Of a stretch of 14,699 nt of DNA, positions 14,691-14,699 are shown piece after piece. Origin of the DNA: CAZIVP01 sp964542915 (GTDB taxonomy: Bacteria > Calditrichota > Calditrichia > Calditrichales > Calditrichaceae). How positions within the stretch are numbered: the first letter of the stretch is position 1; each line of letters opens with the position of its first letter. Location: NCBI GenBank assembly GCA_964542915.1, contig CAZIVP010000034.1:1-14699 (forward strand), in the 5' to 3' direction. The notes under the pieces are model-generated. The model saw only the letters and a program-made list of their open reading frames with translations, was not told the origin of the DNA and did no database searches. Both the position numbers and the translations under genes were made by a program.

Positions 14691-14699
14691 ATAATCCGC

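Overview
This window looks like a chromosomal segment of a Gram-negative bacterium of the FCB assemblage. The best guess is a Calditrichota/KSB1-like lineage. Pointers are the N-terminal motif of the truncated secreted protein at 18-311 (NVGLTVTNYG...QPSCQY, remembered from large KSB1/Calditrichota/Ignavibacteria proteins), a two-cluster ferredoxin with a CxxxC spacing, an outer-membrane plug/barrel protein, and a Tat-exported sulfatase. The taxon is an inference from motifs only. No tRNA, CRISPR array, insertion sequence or phage gene was recognised.

Left part (1-4993). A truncated gene sits at the left edge, followed by an AT-rich gap of about 445 bases. Next is a leftward run of three tightly packed genes: two envelope-targeted proteins of uncertain identity (3323-4504 and 2136-3362), which look like degenerate M16-peptidase-like folds without the zinc motif, and then a phosphomannomutase/phosphoglucomutase (757-2118). 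A short hairpin plus T-run (711-733) probably ends this transcript. A 390-base divergent spacer separates it from the next block.

Central part (4994-9453). A rightward group encodes an Nfu-type Fe-S scaffold, a DUF151 bifunctional-nuclease-family protein with a C-terminal UVR motif, and a metallo-beta-lactamase-fold hydrolase. It meets a leftward replication/repair cluster head-on: SRP RNA (9359-9453), dnaX, ybaB, recR. The last codons of recR and the MBL gene overlap in one TTATAA palindrome. The dnaX gene carries a run of ten A residues just after clamp-loader domain III. It has an SD-like GAGGU upstream, a hairpin immediately downstream, and stop codons within a few codons in both alternative frames. 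This is the expected layout for making a short gamma-type subunit by transcriptional slippage or -1 ribosomal frameshifting, and it is the strongest discovery in the window.

Right part (9454-14699). A spacer with two strong foldback sequences (a GC-rich 10-bp hairpin and a 30-nt REP-like palindrome) precedes a Tat-exported Cys-type sulfatase. A convergent ferredoxin gene follows, with a clear terminator and a good candidate promoter. Then comes a non-coding stretch of about 700 bases with a compact array of hairpins framed by inverted copies of an AAATATTTG-containing arm, probably a dispersed repeat or structured RNA. After it comes a large outer-membrane plug/barrel protein. At the right edge two near-identical TGGGA(N4)TTCCC dyads 33 bases apart look like a tandem operator for a gene beyond the window.
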